Assembly: GCF_003667315.2 (NCBI RefSeq)
Contig: NZ_RCTZ02000019.1
Span: forward strand, 1 to 64,000
Direction of reading: 5' to 3'
Origin: Tropicibacter alexandrii
GTDB taxonomy: Bacteria; Pseudomonadota; Alphaproteobacteria; Rhodobacterales; Rhodobacteraceae
Length of the DNA stretch: 64,000 nucleotides
The notes beneath the pieces were generated by a model. The model was not told the origin of the DNA. It saw only the letters and a program-made list of their open reading frames with translations, and did no database searches. The stretch's first letter is position 1; every line of letters begins with the position of its first letter. Made by a program: the position numbers and the translations under genes. Positions 7,053 through 16,436 of this stretch are shown here, one piece after another.

Positions 7053-8441
7053 ATGTTTACCCAAGCCACGCTGACCGATTTCGAGGCCCGTCTTGACGGC
7101 GCCATTCAGGACGACCCGGAAAACGGCGTGTTCCGCTGCCGCCGGGACATCTTTACCGACGAGGACCTGTTCGAGCTTGAGATCAAGCACATCTTCGAGG
7201 GCAACTGGATCTATATGGCGCATGAAAGCCAGATCCCGAACCCCGGCGATTACTTTACCCTGACCATGGGCCGCACGCCCGTCGTCATCACCCGCGACAA
7301 GGACGGCGAGCTGCACGCGCTGGTCAACGCCTGTTCGCATCGTGGCGCGCAGCTATGCCGCTTCAAGCGCCGCAACCAAAAGACGTTCACCTGCCCGTTC
7401 CATGGCTGGACTTTCTCCAACACCGGCAAGCTGTTGAAGGTGAAGGACCCCAAGGGCGCAGGCTACCCCGAGCAGTTCAACAAAGACGGCTCCCATGACC
7501 TGACCAAGGTCGCGCGGTTCGAGAATTATCGCGGTTTCCTCTTCGGCTCGCTCAACGCCGATGTGCAACCGCTGGAGGACTATCTGGGCGAGGCGCGCAA
7601 GATGATCGACATGATCGTCGATCAGGCCGACGAGGGGCTGGAGGTGCTGCGTGGGTCGTCCACCTACACCTATGACGGCAACTGGAAGCTGCAGGCCGAG
7701 AATGGCGCAGACGGCTATCACGTCTCTGCCGTGCACTGGAACTATGTCGCCACCACCGCGCACCGCACCGACGATGGCAAGGAAGACGCGATCAAGGCGA
7801 CCGATGCGTCGAAATGGGCCAAGCAGCGCGGCGGCTTCCACGCCTATGAGAACGGTCACATCCTGCTGTGGACGCAATGGGCCGACCCGACCAACCGCCC
7901 CGGCTATCCGCGTCTTGAGGAATGGACGGAAAAGCACGGCAAGACCAAGGCCGAATGGATGGTCGGCGTCCTGCGCAACCTGTGCCTGTACCCGAACGTC
8001 TTCCTGATGGATCAGTTTTCCAGCCAGATCCGCGTCTTCCGCCCCATCAGCGTCGATCAGACCGAGGTCACGATCTACTGCATCGCGCCGAAAGGCGAGA
8101 GCCAAGAGGCCCGCAGCCGCCGCATCCGCCAGTACGAGGACTTCTTCAACGCCTCCGGCATGGCGACGCCCGACGATACCGAGGAATTCCGGGCAACCCA
8201 GCGCGGCTATGCCGGCGCGGCGCATGCGCCATGGAATGACCTGACCCGCGGCGCGACCCAGTGGATCAAGGGGCCCGATGAGGACGCGCAGGCGCTGGGG
8301 ATCAACCCGGTCCTGTCCGGCGCGCGCACCGAGGATGAGGGCCTGTTCGTCATCCAGCACAGCAACTGGTCCGATCGCATGGCCAAGGCCATCGCCAAGG
8401 AACGCGAAACCGCCCCCGGCGCGGCCGTCGCAGCCGAGTGA
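7053..8441 (+). CDS. benA: Benzoate 1,2-dioxygenase large (alpha) subunit
   Basis: This Rieske non-haem iron oxygenase subunit of 462 residues forms the catalytic part of the enzyme converting benzoate to 1,6-dihydroxycyclohexa-2,4-diene-1-carboxylate. Rieske ligands are Cys94/His96 (CSHRGAQLC) and Cys114/His117 (CPFHGW). The mononuclear iron site is Asp220, His223 and His228 in [13 protein letters not shown]. The segment [26 protein letters not shown] is typical of BenA rather than naphthalene or biphenyl oxygenases. AGGAGGA precedes the ATG. It is followed by a frameshifted benB, which raises doubt about function in this strain. Confidence 0.93.
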   Translation: MFTQATLTDFEARLDGAIQDDPENGVFRCRRDIFTDEDLFELEIKHIFEGNWIYMAHESQIPNPGDYFTLTMGRTPVVITRDKDGELHALVNACSHRGAQLCRFKRRNQKTFTCPFHGWTFSNTGKLLKVKDPKGAGYPEQFNKDGSHDLTKVARFENYRGFLFGSLNADVQPLEDYLGEARKMIDMIVDQADEGLEVLRGSSTYTYDGNWKLQAENGADGYHVSAVHWNYVATTAHRTDDGKEDAIKATDASKWAKQRGGFHAYENGHILLWTQWADPTNRPGYPRLEEWTEKHGKTKAEWMVGVLRNLCLYPNVFLMDQFSSQIRVFRPISVDQTEVTIYCIAPKGESQEARSRRIRQYEDFFNASGMATPDDTEEFRATQRGYAGAAHAPWNDLTRGATQWIKGPDEDAQALGINPVLSGARTEDEGLFVIQHSNWSDRMAKAIAKERETAPGAAVAAE

Positions 8442-8453
8442 GGAGAAAAGACA

Positions 8454-8968
8454 ATGACCACCGCAACGCTTGACCGCCCCGCACCCAAGACCGTCAGCTA
8501 CGAGGATATCCAGGCCTTTCTGTTCGCCGAGGCCCGCGCGCTGGATGACCGCGACTGGGATACGTGGCTGACCTTCTACCACAAGGATTGCCCATTCTGG
8601 ATGCCCGCATGGGACGACCTCGACACGCTGACCGAGGACCCGCAGAACGAAATGTCCCTGATGTATTACCCCAACAAGCAGGGGATCGAGGACCGTGTCT
8701 TCCGCATCAAGACGGATCGCTCCTCGGCCACCTCGCTGTCGGAGCCGCGCACCAACCACTACCGGTCGGGGATCGAAATCCTGTCCCGCGATGGGGCGAC
8801 GGTGACGCTGCGCTTCAACTGGCAGATCGCTATGGCAAGACCGACACGCATTGGGGCACGTCGTTCTACACGCTCGATGTCAGCGGGCCGCGTCCGCTGA
8901 TCACCGACAAGAAGGTGGTTCTGAAGAACGACACCATCCACCACGTGATCGACGTCTACCACATCTGA
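8454..8968 (+). pseudogene. benB: Benzoate 1,2-dioxygenase small (beta) subunit, frameshifted
   Basis: Frame one encodes 123 good BenB residues from ATG 8454 (GAGGAG upstream), including WLTFYHKDCPFWMPAWDD and NHYRSGIEIL, as far as TLRFNW. After base 8822 the frame becomes non-homologous. The BenB C-terminus resumes in another frame as DRYGKTDTHWGTSFYTLD and ends KNDTIHHVIDVYHI at 8968. At the junction the family normally has a few residues (His-Thr-Leu type) between NW and RY. The spacing suggests about 10 bases are missing, and adding 10 restores a 174-residue frame. It is either a genuine small deletion or an assembly error. Confidence 0.85.
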
Positions 8969-8996
8969 CCCCGTCAAATCGGACAGAAACAAACCC

Positions 8997-9022
8997 CCGC
9001 GCAGCCCGGGCAGGCTGCGCGG
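8997..9022 (+). other. Intercistronic hairpin between benB and benC
   Basis: CCGCGCAGCC (8997-9006) and GGCTGCGCGG (9013-9022) form a perfect 10-base-pair stem with a 6-base loop, just before the benC ribosome site. No T-run follows, so it is more likely a processing or stability element, or a leaky terminator, than a full terminator. Confidence 0.6.
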
Positions 9023-9040
9023 ACAAGGGAGGAGCATGCC

Positions 9041-10057
9041 ATGACCACCTATTCCATCGCCCTGAACTTCGAAGACGGCGTCACCCGGGTCATCCAGTGC
9101 GATGACGATGAAAAGGTGACCGACGCGGCCTTCCGGCAAAAGATCAACCTGCCGATGGATTGCCGCGACGGCGTCTGCGGCACCTGCAAGTGCTTCGTCG
9201 AAAAGGGCGCGTACGAGCTGGAATTCTATATGGACGAGTCGATGAGCGACGAGGAAGCCGAACAGGGCTACGCGCTCACCTGCCAGATGATCCCCGAAAG
9301 CGATTGTGTCGTGCGGGTCCCGACCACCTCCGCCCTGTGCAAGACCGCGCCGGAAAGCGTGGAGGCCGAGGTGTTGGGTGTGGACCGCTTGTCGGAAACC
9401 TCCTTTGGCCTGCGGGTCAAGCTGGCCAAGCCGGTGGGCTTCCTGCCCGGTCAATACGTCAATGTCAGCGTGCCGGGTGCGGGCGTGCACCGGTCCTATT
9501 CCTTTTCCTCTGCCCCCGGCGCGAGCGAGGCCACGTTCCTCATCCGCAACCTGCCCGGTGGCATCATGAGCAGCTACCTGTCGGACCGCGCGCAGCCCGG
9601 CGATGCGCTGACACTGACCGGGCCGATGGGCACCTTCTACCTGCGTCCCATCGAGCGGGCGCAGCTGTGGCTGGCGGGCGGCACGGGGCTTGCGCCCTTC
9701 ATGTCGATGCTGGAACAGGTAGCCGAGCAGGGCAGCGATCACCCAATCACGCTGTATTACGCCGTGACCCGTGCCGCCGATCTGGTGGAACTGGACCGCG
9801 TGATGCGCCTTGCCGAGACCATCGGCAATGTCACCGTCGTGACCGTTCTGGCCGAGGGCGAACACGCCCGCACCGGCTTCGTCACCGATCACCTGACGGC
9901 GGAGGACCTGTGCGAGGGCGAGGCCGATGTCTACCTCTGCGGGCCGCCGCCGATGGTCGACGCCGTGCGCGCACATTTCGCCAAGCTGGGGGTAGAGCCC
10001 TCCAGCTTCCACTTCGAGAAGTTCAACCCGACCGAAGAAGCGGCCGAAGCGGCATGA
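9041..10057 (+). CDS. benC: Benzoate 1,2-dioxygenase electron-transfer component
   Basis: The reductase has 338 residues: a plant-type [2Fe-2S] domain (Cys41, Cys46, Cys49 in CRDGVCGTC, plus Cys81), then a ferredoxin-NADP reductase-like FAD domain (HRSYSFSS) and an NADH domain (AGGTGLAPFMSML, YLCGPPPMV). It passes electrons from NADH through FAD and the iron-sulphur cluster to the BenAB Rieske centre. GGGAGGA lies before the ATG. The stop overlaps the benD start (ATGA). All cofactor motifs are intact. Confidence 0.93.
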   Translation: MTTYSIALNFEDGVTRVIQCDDDEKVTDAAFRQKINLPMDCRDGVCGTCKCFVEKGAYELEFYMDESMSDEEAEQGYALTCQMIPESDCVVRVPTTSALCKTAPESVEAEVLGVDRLSETSFGLRVKLAKPVGFLPGQYVNVSVPGAGVHRSYSFSSAPGASEATFLIRNLPGGIMSSYLSDRAQPGDALTLTGPMGTFYLRPIERAQLWLAGGTGLAPFMSMLEQVAEQGSDHPITLYYAVTRAADLVELDRVMRLAETIGNVTVVTVLAEGEHARTGFVTDHLTAEDLCEGEADVYLCGPPPMVDAVRAHFAKLGVEPSSFHFEKFNPTEEAAEAA

Positions 10058-10830
10058 CCCGATTTGCCAACAAGATCATGGTGGTGACGGGTGCCGCGCA
10101 AGGCATTGGCCGCCGCGTCGCGGAGCGCGCGGCAGGCGAGGGGGCGCGGGTGCTGATCGTCGACCGCTCGCCCGCGCGCGACGAGGTGGTGCAGGCCATC
10201 CGCGAAGCGGGCGGCGATGCTCAGGCCGTGAACGTCGATCTAGAAACGTGGGAGGGCTGCGCGCAGGCGATGCAGACCGCAGTGGATCACTGGGGCCGCA
10301 TCGACATCCTGATCAACAATGTCGGCGGCACGATCTGGGCGAAACCCTTCGAGCATTACGAACCCGTCCAGATCGACGCCGAGGTGCGGCGCTCGCTGTT
10401 TCCGACGCTCTATTGCTGCCGCGCCGCGCTCGATCACATGCTGCCGCGCGAGGCGGGGGTGATTGTCAACGTCTCGTCCATCGCCACGCGGGGCCTGAAC
10501 CGCGTGCCTTATGCGGCGGCCAAGGGCGGGGTGAACGCGATCACCGCAAGCCTCGCTTGGGAAGTCGCCGAACGTGGCATCCGCGTCGTCGCCACCGCGC
10601 CCGGTGGCACCGAGGCCCCGCCGCGCGTCGTGCCGCGCAACCCCAATGCTGAACAGGAACAACGCGAGGACTGGTACAAGACCATCGTCGACCAGACGAT
10701 CCAATCCGCGCTTACGAAACGCTACGGAACGCTCGACGAGCAGGCAGGCCCGATCCTGTTTCTGGCGTCGGATGAGGCCTCTTACATCACCGGCGTCACG
10801 CTGCCGGTCGGTGGGGGCGATCTTGGATAG
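10054..10830 (+). CDS. benD: 1,6-Dihydroxycyclohexa-2,4-diene-1-carboxylate dehydrogenase
   Basis: A classical short-chain dehydrogenase of 258 residues: TGAAQGIG cofactor loop, NNVGG, catalytic Ser in NVSSIATRG and Y-x3-K in PYAAAKGG. The VGGTIWAKPFEHYEP segment and C-terminal LPVGGGD are BenD-like. It oxidises and decarboxylates the benzoate cis-diol to catechol with NAD+. The ATG at 10054 overlaps the benC stop, and a longer frame upstream is inside benC. Confidence 0.9.
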   Translation: MTRFANKIMVVTGAAQGIGRRVAERAAGEGARVLIVDRSPARDEVVQAIREAGGDAQAVNVDLETWEGCAQAMQTAVDHWGRIDILINNVGGTIWAKPFEHYEPVQIDAEVRRSLFPTLYCCRAALDHMLPREAGVIVNVSSIATRGLNRVPYAAAKGGVNAITASLAWEVAERGIRVVATAPGGTEAPPRVVPRNPNAEQEQREDWYKTIVDQTIQSALTKRYGTLDEQAGPILFLASDEASYITGVTLPVGGGDLG

Positions 10831-10871
10831 ACCCTGAGGAGGGGTCATTCACCAACTGGAGGAAATCACAC

Positions 10872-12044
10872 ATGAAACGTTCACTACTGGCGGCCCTCGG
10901 GCTCGCCACCGGCCTTGCCGTGCCTGCCGCTGCCGAAGACCTCACGGTCGGGCTGCTGCTGCCATTTTCCGGCGTCTATGCGTCGCTGGGCAACGAGATC
11001 GAGACCGGGTTCAACCTTGGCCTCGCGGCATTCGGCGGTGAGACCGAAACCACATTCGAGATCGTCCGCGAGGACACCGAAGTCAAGCCGCCCGTCGCCT
11101 TGGGCAAGGCCAAGAAGCTGATCCTGCAAGAGAAAGTCGATGTCATGGTCGGCGTCGTCAGCTCGGGCGTGCTGGGGGCTGTGCGCGACATGGTGCATGG
11201 CGCGGGCGTGCCGCTGATCGTGGCCAATGCCGGCAACGACGAGGCCACCGGCGCGGCCTGCTCGCCCTACATCACGCGGATGTCCTTTTCCAACGGGCAG
11301 ATCAACCGCCCGATGGGCACATGGATGGCCGAACAGGGCATCGAAAAGGTCTTTACCCTCGCGCCCGACTACGCCGCTGGGCGCCAGATGATCGACCGCT
11401 TCAGCCAAAGCTTTACCGCCGCTGGCGGCGAGATCGTCGGGCAGGAATTCACCCCCTTCCAGAAGACACAGGATTTCGGTCCCTATCTTGCACAGGCCAA
11501 GGCCAGCGGTGCGGATGCGGTTTACGTGTTCTACGCGGGCGGCGAGGCGATTTCCTTCGTCAAGCAATATGACAGCTTTGGCCTCAAGGCGGATTTGCCG
11601 CTGTATGGCTCGGGCTTCCTGACCTCTCCGCTGTATGTGAATGCGCAGGGTGAGGCCGCCGAGGGCGTCATCACCGCGCTGCATTATGCGCCGACCATCG
11701 ACAACCCGGCCAATGCCGCCTTTGTCGCCGCCTTCACCGCAGAGACAGGGCGCGCCCCGTCGGAATTCGCGGTGCAGGGCTATGACGCCGCCCGCGTGCT
11801 GGTCGAGGCGGCCAAGGCGGGGGCCACCGACCGCGCGTCGCTGGCGCATGCGCTGCGGCAGGTGTCGTTCGAAGGGCCGCGCGGCAAGCTGGCGATCGAT
11901 CCGGCCACCAACAACATCATCCAGCCGGTCTATGTCTACGAGACCGTCGCAGGCGAGGGCGCGCTGACGCAAAAAGTGCTGGCCCAATTGCCGGCAGAGG
12001 CCGACCCGGCCAATGGCTGCGAGATGGTGCCGCTTTCCAATTGA
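10872..12044 (+). CDS. ABC transporter substrate-binding protein (LIV/aromatic type)
   Basis: The protein has 390 residues, with a signal peptide (about 1-21, ending AAAED) and a type I periplasmic binding fold starting LTVGLLLPFSGVYASLGNEIETGF. It is the binding component for the permeases and ATPases that follow, in the branched-chain amino-acid (HAAT) family, whose members also import aromatic acids. Its position directly behind benABCD and ahead of the remaining liv-like genes suggests benzoate or a related aromatic acid as ligand; this is inference. GGAGGAAA precedes the ATG. Confidence 0.85.
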   Translation: MKRSLLAALGLATGLAVPAAAEDLTVGLLLPFSGVYASLGNEIETGFNLGLAAFGGETETTFEIVREDTEVKPPVALGKAKKLILQEKVDVMVGVVSSGVLGAVRDMVHGAGVPLIVANAGNDEATGAACSPYITRMSFSNGQINRPMGTWMAEQGIEKVFTLAPDYAAGRQMIDRFSQSFTAAGGEIVGQEFTPFQKTQDFGPYLAQAKASGADAVYVFYAGGEAISFVKQYDSFGLKADLPLYGSGFLTSPLYVNAQGEAAEGVITALHYAPTIDNPANAAFVAAFTAETGRAPSEFAVQGYDAARVLVEAAKAGATDRASLAHALRQVSFEGPRGKLAIDPATNNIIQPVYVYETVAGEGALTQKVLAQLPAEADPANGCEMVPLSN

Positions 12045-12051
12045 TCCAAAC

Positions 12052-12079
12052 GACCCGGTCGCTTGCCAGTGGCCGGGTC
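12052..12079 (+). other. Intercistronic hairpin after the binding-protein gene
   Basis: GACCCGG (12052-12058) pairs with CCGGGTC (12073-12079), with GCCAGTGGC able to form an inner helix. Such a hairpin after a periplasmic-binding-protein gene often lets the binding protein be made in excess over the permeases. Confidence 0.5.
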
Positions 12080-12102
12080 ATGCCAATCGGGGAGGACGTC
12101 TC

Positions 12103-12972
12103 ATGGCACATGATCTTGGCTTCTGGATATTGCAGGCACTGAACGCGCTGCAACTGTCCATGCTTCTGTTTCTGCTTTCCATCGGCCTGACGGTCATCTT
12201 CGGGCTGATGCATTTCGTGAACCTCGCGCATGGTTCGTTCTATGCGCTGGGCGCGTATTTCGCCGCATCGCTGGCCGCCGTGGGCGGCTACTGGATGGGG
12301 TTCTTTCTGGCGCCGGTCGCGGTCGCGGGTGTGGGCATCTTGCTCTATTCCGGCCTGATCAAACGGATGCGCAAATCCGGGCCGATGGCGCAGGTTCTGG
12401 TGACCTTCGGGCTGATCTTCGTTCTGCTGGATGTGACGCGCATCGTCTGGGGCGAACTGGCGCTGGCCATCGACGTGCCCGCGCTGCTGTCCGGGCGGCT
12501 GAGTTTCCTCGGCGTCGAATACCCGACCTACCGGCTGTTCATCATCGTGCTGGGGCTGGGCATCTTCGCCGCGCTGGCCTTCGTGCTGGGGCGCACCCAG
12601 ATCGGGGCGATGATCCGGGCAGGCGTCGACAACGACGCCATGGCGGCCTGCCTTGGGATCAACGTCGAACGGCTTTTCTTCATCGTGTTCTGCGTGGGCT
12701 GCGCGCTGGCCGGTCTGTCGGGCGCTGTCGCTGCGCCGCTTCTGAGCGTCGCGCCCGATATGGGGCTGCAAATCCTGATCCCGACGCTGATCGTGATCGT
12801 GATCGGCGGGCTTGGCTCGCTCAAAGGCGCCGTCGCCGGGTCGTTGATCTATGGCTTCGTGCAGACCTTCGGGGCTGTGCTTGCGCCCGGTCTGGCCTCC
12901 GTTCTCATCTATGCCCTGCTGGCTGCGGTCCTTGTGATCAAGCCCGTGGGCCTCTTTCCGGCGAAAGGATAA
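12103..12972 (+). CDS. ABC transporter inner-membrane permease (LivH-like)
   Basis: A hydrophobic protein of 289 residues with about eight membrane segments. Family hallmarks are GLMHFVNLAHGSFYALGAY near the N-terminus and GLGSLKGAVAGSLIYG near the C-terminus. It forms the translocation channel with the next gene. The ATG at 12103 follows GGGGAGGA; an earlier in-frame start lies inside the binding-protein gene. Confidence 0.87.
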   Translation: MAHDLGFWILQALNALQLSMLLFLLSIGLTVIFGLMHFVNLAHGSFYALGAYFAASLAAVGGYWMGFFLAPVAVAGVGILLYSGLIKRMRKSGPMAQVLVTFGLIFVLLDVTRIVWGELALAIDVPALLSGRLSFLGVEYPTYRLFIIVLGLGIFAALAFVLGRTQIGAMIRAGVDNDAMAACLGINVERLFFIVFCVGCALAGLSGAVAAPLLSVAPDMGLQILIPTLIVIVIGGLGSLKGAVAGSLIYGFVQTFGAVLAPGLASVLIYALLAAVLVIKPVGLFPAKG

Positions 12973-12976
12973 GCGC

Positions 12977-13981
12977 ATGTTCCGTCATACCGCACTTCGC
13001 TACACCGCCCTCGTCCTGTTGGCCGCTGGCGCGCTGTTCCAAGCGTTCACGGCCGAATATTTCGGGCTGGAGATCCTGACGGAGATCCTGATCCTCGCCA
13101 TGCTCGTGCTGGCCCTCGACATCGTCGCAGGTTTTGGCGGCATGGTGTCGCTCTGCCACGGCGCGTTGATGGGGGTAGGGGCCTATGCCTTTGCCATCCT
13201 GTCGACCAAGGCGGGCATCGCGCCGCCGGTGGCCATGGCCGGGGCCGTCGCCCTGACCGGGGGCATCGGCTGGATCATCGGGGCCATCTGCTCGCGCAGC
13301 CATGGCATCTACTTCATCATGGCGACGCTGGCCTTTGGCCAGATGGCCTATTCCTACGTGTTCGAAGCCCCGATTTTCGGCGGCGATGACGGGCTGGGCG
13401 GGATTTCCCGGCTGGATCTGAGCATCATCGGCGTGGACCTGAATGACAGCCGCAGCTTTGCGCTGTTCTGCCTTGCCGTTCTCGGCGCGATCTACGGCGC
13501 ATCGGTTCTGATCCTGCGCTCCGGCCCTGGGCGCAGCCTGTCCGGCGTCATGCACAACGAACAGCGGATGCGCGCGCTTGGCCTGACGGTCTGGCGGGTG
13601 AAGGCGGATGTGTTCGGCCTGTCGGGCATGATCGCCGGTGTTGCCGGTGCCCTCGCGGCCCAGCACATCCTCTATATCTCGCCCGCTCTGCTGTCCTGGA
13701 CGGTCTCGGGCGAGGCGCTGGTCGTGGTGATCCTTGGCGGTTTGGGCACGCTGGTCGGCCCGCTTGTCGGTGCGGCGGCCTTTGTCGTGCTGAAACATGA
13801 ACTGAGCGCGGTGACCACCTATTGGCACCTCGTCGTGGGCCTTCTGCTGATCGCTGTCGTCATGAGCCGCGCCAACGGCCTCTTTGGCTGGGTCGAGGCC
13901 CGCTGGGGTGCGCGGATCGAACGGCGCATGGCGGATGCCACGCGTAAACAGCAACCGGAGGAGGTGCTGAGCGATGCTTGA
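12977..13981 (+). CDS. ABC transporter inner-membrane permease (LivM-like)
   Basis: The protein has 334 residues and about nine or ten membrane segments, with the LivM motifs GFGGMVSLCHGALMGVGAYA and GGLGTLVGPLVGAA. It pairs with the LivH-like subunit. It starts four bases after the previous stop, and its own stop overlaps the next ATPase start by eight bases (both genes share ATGCTTGA), indicating tight coupling. The C-terminus ends in a charged cytoplasmic tail. Confidence 0.87.
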   Translation: MFRHTALRYTALVLLAAGALFQAFTAEYFGLEILTEILILAMLVLALDIVAGFGGMVSLCHGALMGVGAYAFAILSTKAGIAPPVAMAGAVALTGGIGWIIGAICSRSHGIYFIMATLAFGQMAYSYVFEAPIFGGDDGLGGISRLDLSIIGVDLNDSRSFALFCLAVLGAIYGASVLILRSGPGRSLSGVMHNEQRMRALGLTVWRVKADVFGLSGMIAGVAGALAAQHILYISPALLSWTVSGEALVVVILGGLGTLVGPLVGAAAFVVLKHELSAVTTYWHLVVGLLLIAVVMSRANGLFGWVEARWGARIERRMADATRKQQPEEVLSDA

Positions 13982-14717
13982 AACACGCAATCTGACCAAA
14001 AGCTTTGGTGCCGTCCACGTCACGCGGGACGTGTCCCTGAAACTGGAGCGCGGCGAACGCCGCGTGATCCTTGGCCCGAACGGCGCGGGCAAGACCACGC
14101 TGTTCAACCAATTGGTGGGGGAACTGACGCCCAATAGCGGATCGGTCCATCTGGCGGGCGAGGACGTCACGGCCCTGCCGGTCGCCAAACGCGCCCGCCG
14201 TGGCCTGTCGCGCAGCTACCAGAAGAACACGCTGTTCGACGGGCTGACGGTCGAGGAAAACCTTGGCCTTGCGGCGGCGGTCCATACCGGCAACGCGACC
14301 CGGCTTTGGGCCGACAGCCTCGCCAAGCCAGAGGTGCGCGAGATCGTCGACGAGGTGGCGGAGCAGGTCAACCTGATGCCCTTCCTCCACGCCAAGGTGT
14401 CCGAGATCAGCTATGGCGTGCGCCGCCAGCTTGAGGTCGGCGTGGCGCTGGCGACGCGACCGCTTGTGCTGCTCATGGATGAGCCGACCAGCGGCGTCGG
14501 GCCGGAAATGTCCAAGGGGTTTCACGACCTGCTGAACAATCTGCCGCGCGACCTGACGATGCTGTTCATCGAACATGACATGGATCTGGCCTTTGACGTG
14601 GCCGACACGATCACCGTGCTGAACTATGGCGAGGTGGTCTTTGACGGGCTGCCAGAGGCGGCGCGCGGGTCGCGCCTGCTCAAGGAAATCTATCTGGGGA
14701 GCTGGGAAGATGCTTGA
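13974..14717 (+). CDS. ABC transporter ATPase (LivG-like)
   Basis: A nucleotide-binding protein of 247 residues with Walker A GPNGAGKTTLFN, Walker B VLLMDEPTSGVGPE and switch His in FIEHDMDLAF. The signature segment reads SYGVRRQLEVG rather than LSGGQ-like, which is common in LivG proteins. It energises the importer together with the LivF-like ATPase. It overlaps its neighbours on both sides by eight bases. Confidence 0.88.
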   Translation: MLETRNLTKSFGAVHVTRDVSLKLERGERRVILGPNGAGKTTLFNQLVGELTPNSGSVHLAGEDVTALPVAKRARRGLSRSYQKNTLFDGLTVEENLGLAAAVHTGNATRLWADSLAKPEVREIVDEVAEQVNLMPFLHAKVSEISYGVRRQLEVGVALATRPLVLLMDEPTSGVGPEMSKGFHDLLNNLPRDLTMLFIEHDMDLAFDVADTITVLNYGEVVFDGLPEAARGSRLLKEIYLGSWEDA

Positions 14718-15408
14718 ACTGAACGCGGTCCAGTCGGGCTATGGCGAAACGCAGGTGCTGTACGGTGTCTCGCTTGCGGCGCAAAAGGGCAGGGTCATGG
14801 CCATCCTTGGCCGAAACGGCGCGGGCAAGTCCACGACGCTGAAGACGATCATGGGGCTTCTGCCGCTCAAGTCGGGCGAGATCGTCTTTGACGGCAAGCC
14901 GATCGCCGCTCAGCCGTTTGACATCGCCAAGAGCGGCATCGCCTATGTGCCTGAAACGCGCGATATCTTTCCGTCGCTGTCGGTGCGCGAAAACCTCGAA
15001 CTCGCCGCCAAGCGGTTCGGGGGCGGGGCGGCGGACTTGACGATGGAGCGGGTGCTGGACCTGTTCCCCCGTCTCGGCGAACGCATGGACAATGGCGGCA
15101 CGCAGCTTTCGGGCGGCGAGCAGCAGATGCTTGCCATCGCGCGCGGCCTGCTGATGAACCCGAAACTGCTGATCCTCGACGAGCCGACCGAGGGGCTGGC
15201 CCCGATCATCGTCAAGCTGATCCACGACAAGCTTCAGGACCTGAAGGCAGAGGGCCTTTCGATGATCATCGTCGAGCAGAATTTCGGCTTTGCCACCTCG
15301 CTGGCCGATGATGTCGTCGTCGTGGACAAAGGCCAGATCGTCTGGACCGGCAGCGCCGACGAGATCAAGGCAGACGAGGAGGCCCAGCATACTTGGCTGG
15401 GCGTCTGA
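14710..15408 (+). CDS. ABC transporter ATPase (LivF-like)
   Basis: A protein of 232 residues starting MLELNAVQSGYGETQVLYGVS. It has Walker A GRNGAGKSTTLK, signature LSGGEQQMLAIARGL, Walker B LLILDEPTEGLAP and switch His replaced by Gln in VEQNFGFA, as usual in LivF. The ATG at 14710 overlaps the end of the LivG-like gene; the longer frame starting at 14626 is inside that gene. It is the last gene of the catB-ben-transporter operon. Confidence 0.88.
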   Translation: MLELNAVQSGYGETQVLYGVSLAAQKGRVMAILGRNGAGKSTTLKTIMGLLPLKSGEIVFDGKPIAAQPFDIAKSGIAYVPETRDIFPSLSVRENLELAAKRFGGGAADLTMERVLDLFPRLGERMDNGGTQLSGGEQQMLAIARGLLMNPKLLILDEPTEGLAPIIVKLIHDKLQDLKAEGLSMIIVEQNFGFATSLADDVVVVDKGQIVWTGSADEIKADEEAQHTWLGV

Positions 15409-15412
15409 TCCT

Positions 15413-15434
15413 GTGGCCCGATGCATCGGGCCAC
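15413..15434. terminator. Palindromic terminator between convergent genes
   Basis: GTGGCCCGATG and its exact reverse complement abut at 15413-15434, just after the LivF-like stop and before the end of the minus-strand LysR gene. There is no T-run on either side, so it is a candidate bidirectional hairpin. Confidence 0.5.
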
Positions 15435-15435
15435 A

Positions 15436-16329
15436 TCATCCAAATGTATTGCGCGCCACCTTTTGCGCGATGGTGACGAAATTCTTGACATGCACCCCCT
15501 GATCGTCGAGCCGGTAATTCAGCGATAGTTCAGTACGCGCGATCTCCGGCTCGATGCGCAGGAATTTCATCCCCTTGCGCGGTGCGTTCGCAACGGATTC
15601 CGGCACGATGCAGACCCCTTCGCCGACGGCCACGAGGCTCAGCGCGGTTTGCAGATCCATGCACCAGATGCGCAAAGGCGCGGTGAAACCCGCATCCTCC
15701 ACCGCCTTGATCACCATATCCGCATAGCTCGGGCGCGGTTTTTCCGGGTAGAGGATCAAATGATGGGTCTGCAACCTTTCCAGCCGCGCCACCGAGCGCG
15801 AGCCGGTATCGACGATGTCGGGCAGGGCGAGGATCAGTTTTTCCTCGACCAGATGTCTTGACAGAAATTCGGGGTTTTTCAGCGTCGGCCAGGCAAACAC
15901 CACACCCAGCTCGCGCGACACCAGTGCGCGGTGCAGATCGGCGTTGTTCATCGGGATCAGGCTCAGGTTCACGTCCGGGTAATTGACCCGATAGGACCGG
16001 ATGATGTTGGGCAAAATGCCAAAGGTCGCCGAGCCGACGAAGCCGATGCGCAGACGGCCCTCCGCGCCCTGACCAAGGCGGCGCACCTCCAGTTTGGCAT
16101 CTTCCAACTGCGCAAGGATCGACTTGCCCCGCGCCAGCAGGCGCTGACCGGCCTGGGTCATGGTGATCGCACTGCGGCCACGATTGAACAGGACCGCGCC
16201 CAAGTCTTCTTCCAGCTGTTTGATTGACCGGCTCAGCGGGGGCTGGGCCATGTCCAGCCGTTCGGCGGCGCGCCCGAAATGCAATTCCTCGGCAACCGCG
16301 ATGAAATAGGTCAACTGTTTGAAGTTCAT
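15436..16329 (-). CDS. LysR-family regulator (CatR/BenM-like)
   Basis: The protein has 297 residues with an N-terminal LysR helix-turn-helix (MNFKQLTYFIAVAEELHFGRAAERLDMAQPPLSRSIKQLE...) and a C-terminal co-inducer-binding domain. LHFGRAA and the ligand-domain style resemble CatR/BenM/CbbR-group activators, whose usual co-inducer is muconate. It lies downstream of the intradiol dioxygenase on the same strand but behind a strong terminator. Start 16329 aligns with the family; 13 further in-frame codons upstream are not conserved. Control of catechol genes is inferred from position. Confidence 0.85.
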   Translation of the reverse strand: MNFKQLTYFIAVAEELHFGRAAERLDMAQPPLSRSIKQLEEDLGAVLFNRGRSAITMTQAGQRLLARGKSILAQLEDAKLEVRRLGQGAEGRLRIGFVGSATFGILPNIIRSYRVNYPDVNLSLIPMNNADLHRALVSRELGVVFAWPTLKNPEFLSRHLVEEKLILALPDIVDTGSRSVARLERLQTHHLILYPEKPRPSYADMVIKAVEDAGFTAPLRIWCMDLQTALSLVAVGEGVCIVPESVANAPRKGMKFLRIEPEIARTELSLNYRLDDQGVHVKNFVTIAQKVARNTFG

Positions 16330-16387
16330 GATGTCGCGCTCTTCCACGCCTCGACAGTGATCGGCCATCGCGGGGCTTGCTCAAACG

Positions 16388-16413
16388 AAAAAGGCCCCCG
16401 ACATGCGGGGGCC
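16388..16413 (-). terminator. Rho-independent terminator after the dioxygenase gene
   Basis: Read on the minus strand, GGCCCCCG and CGGGGGCC form an 8-base-pair stem with a 5-base loop, followed directly by TTTTT. It is placed 24 bases after the stop of the dioxygenase gene. Confidence 0.85.
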
Positions 16414-16436
16414 AGTTCACAGGGAGGTGTTGCAGG

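Noticed and set aside
8564-8968. Second frame in benB as a separate gene
   Set aside because: Only its last part is BenB-like and it completes the upstream frame, so both belong to one frameshifted gene.
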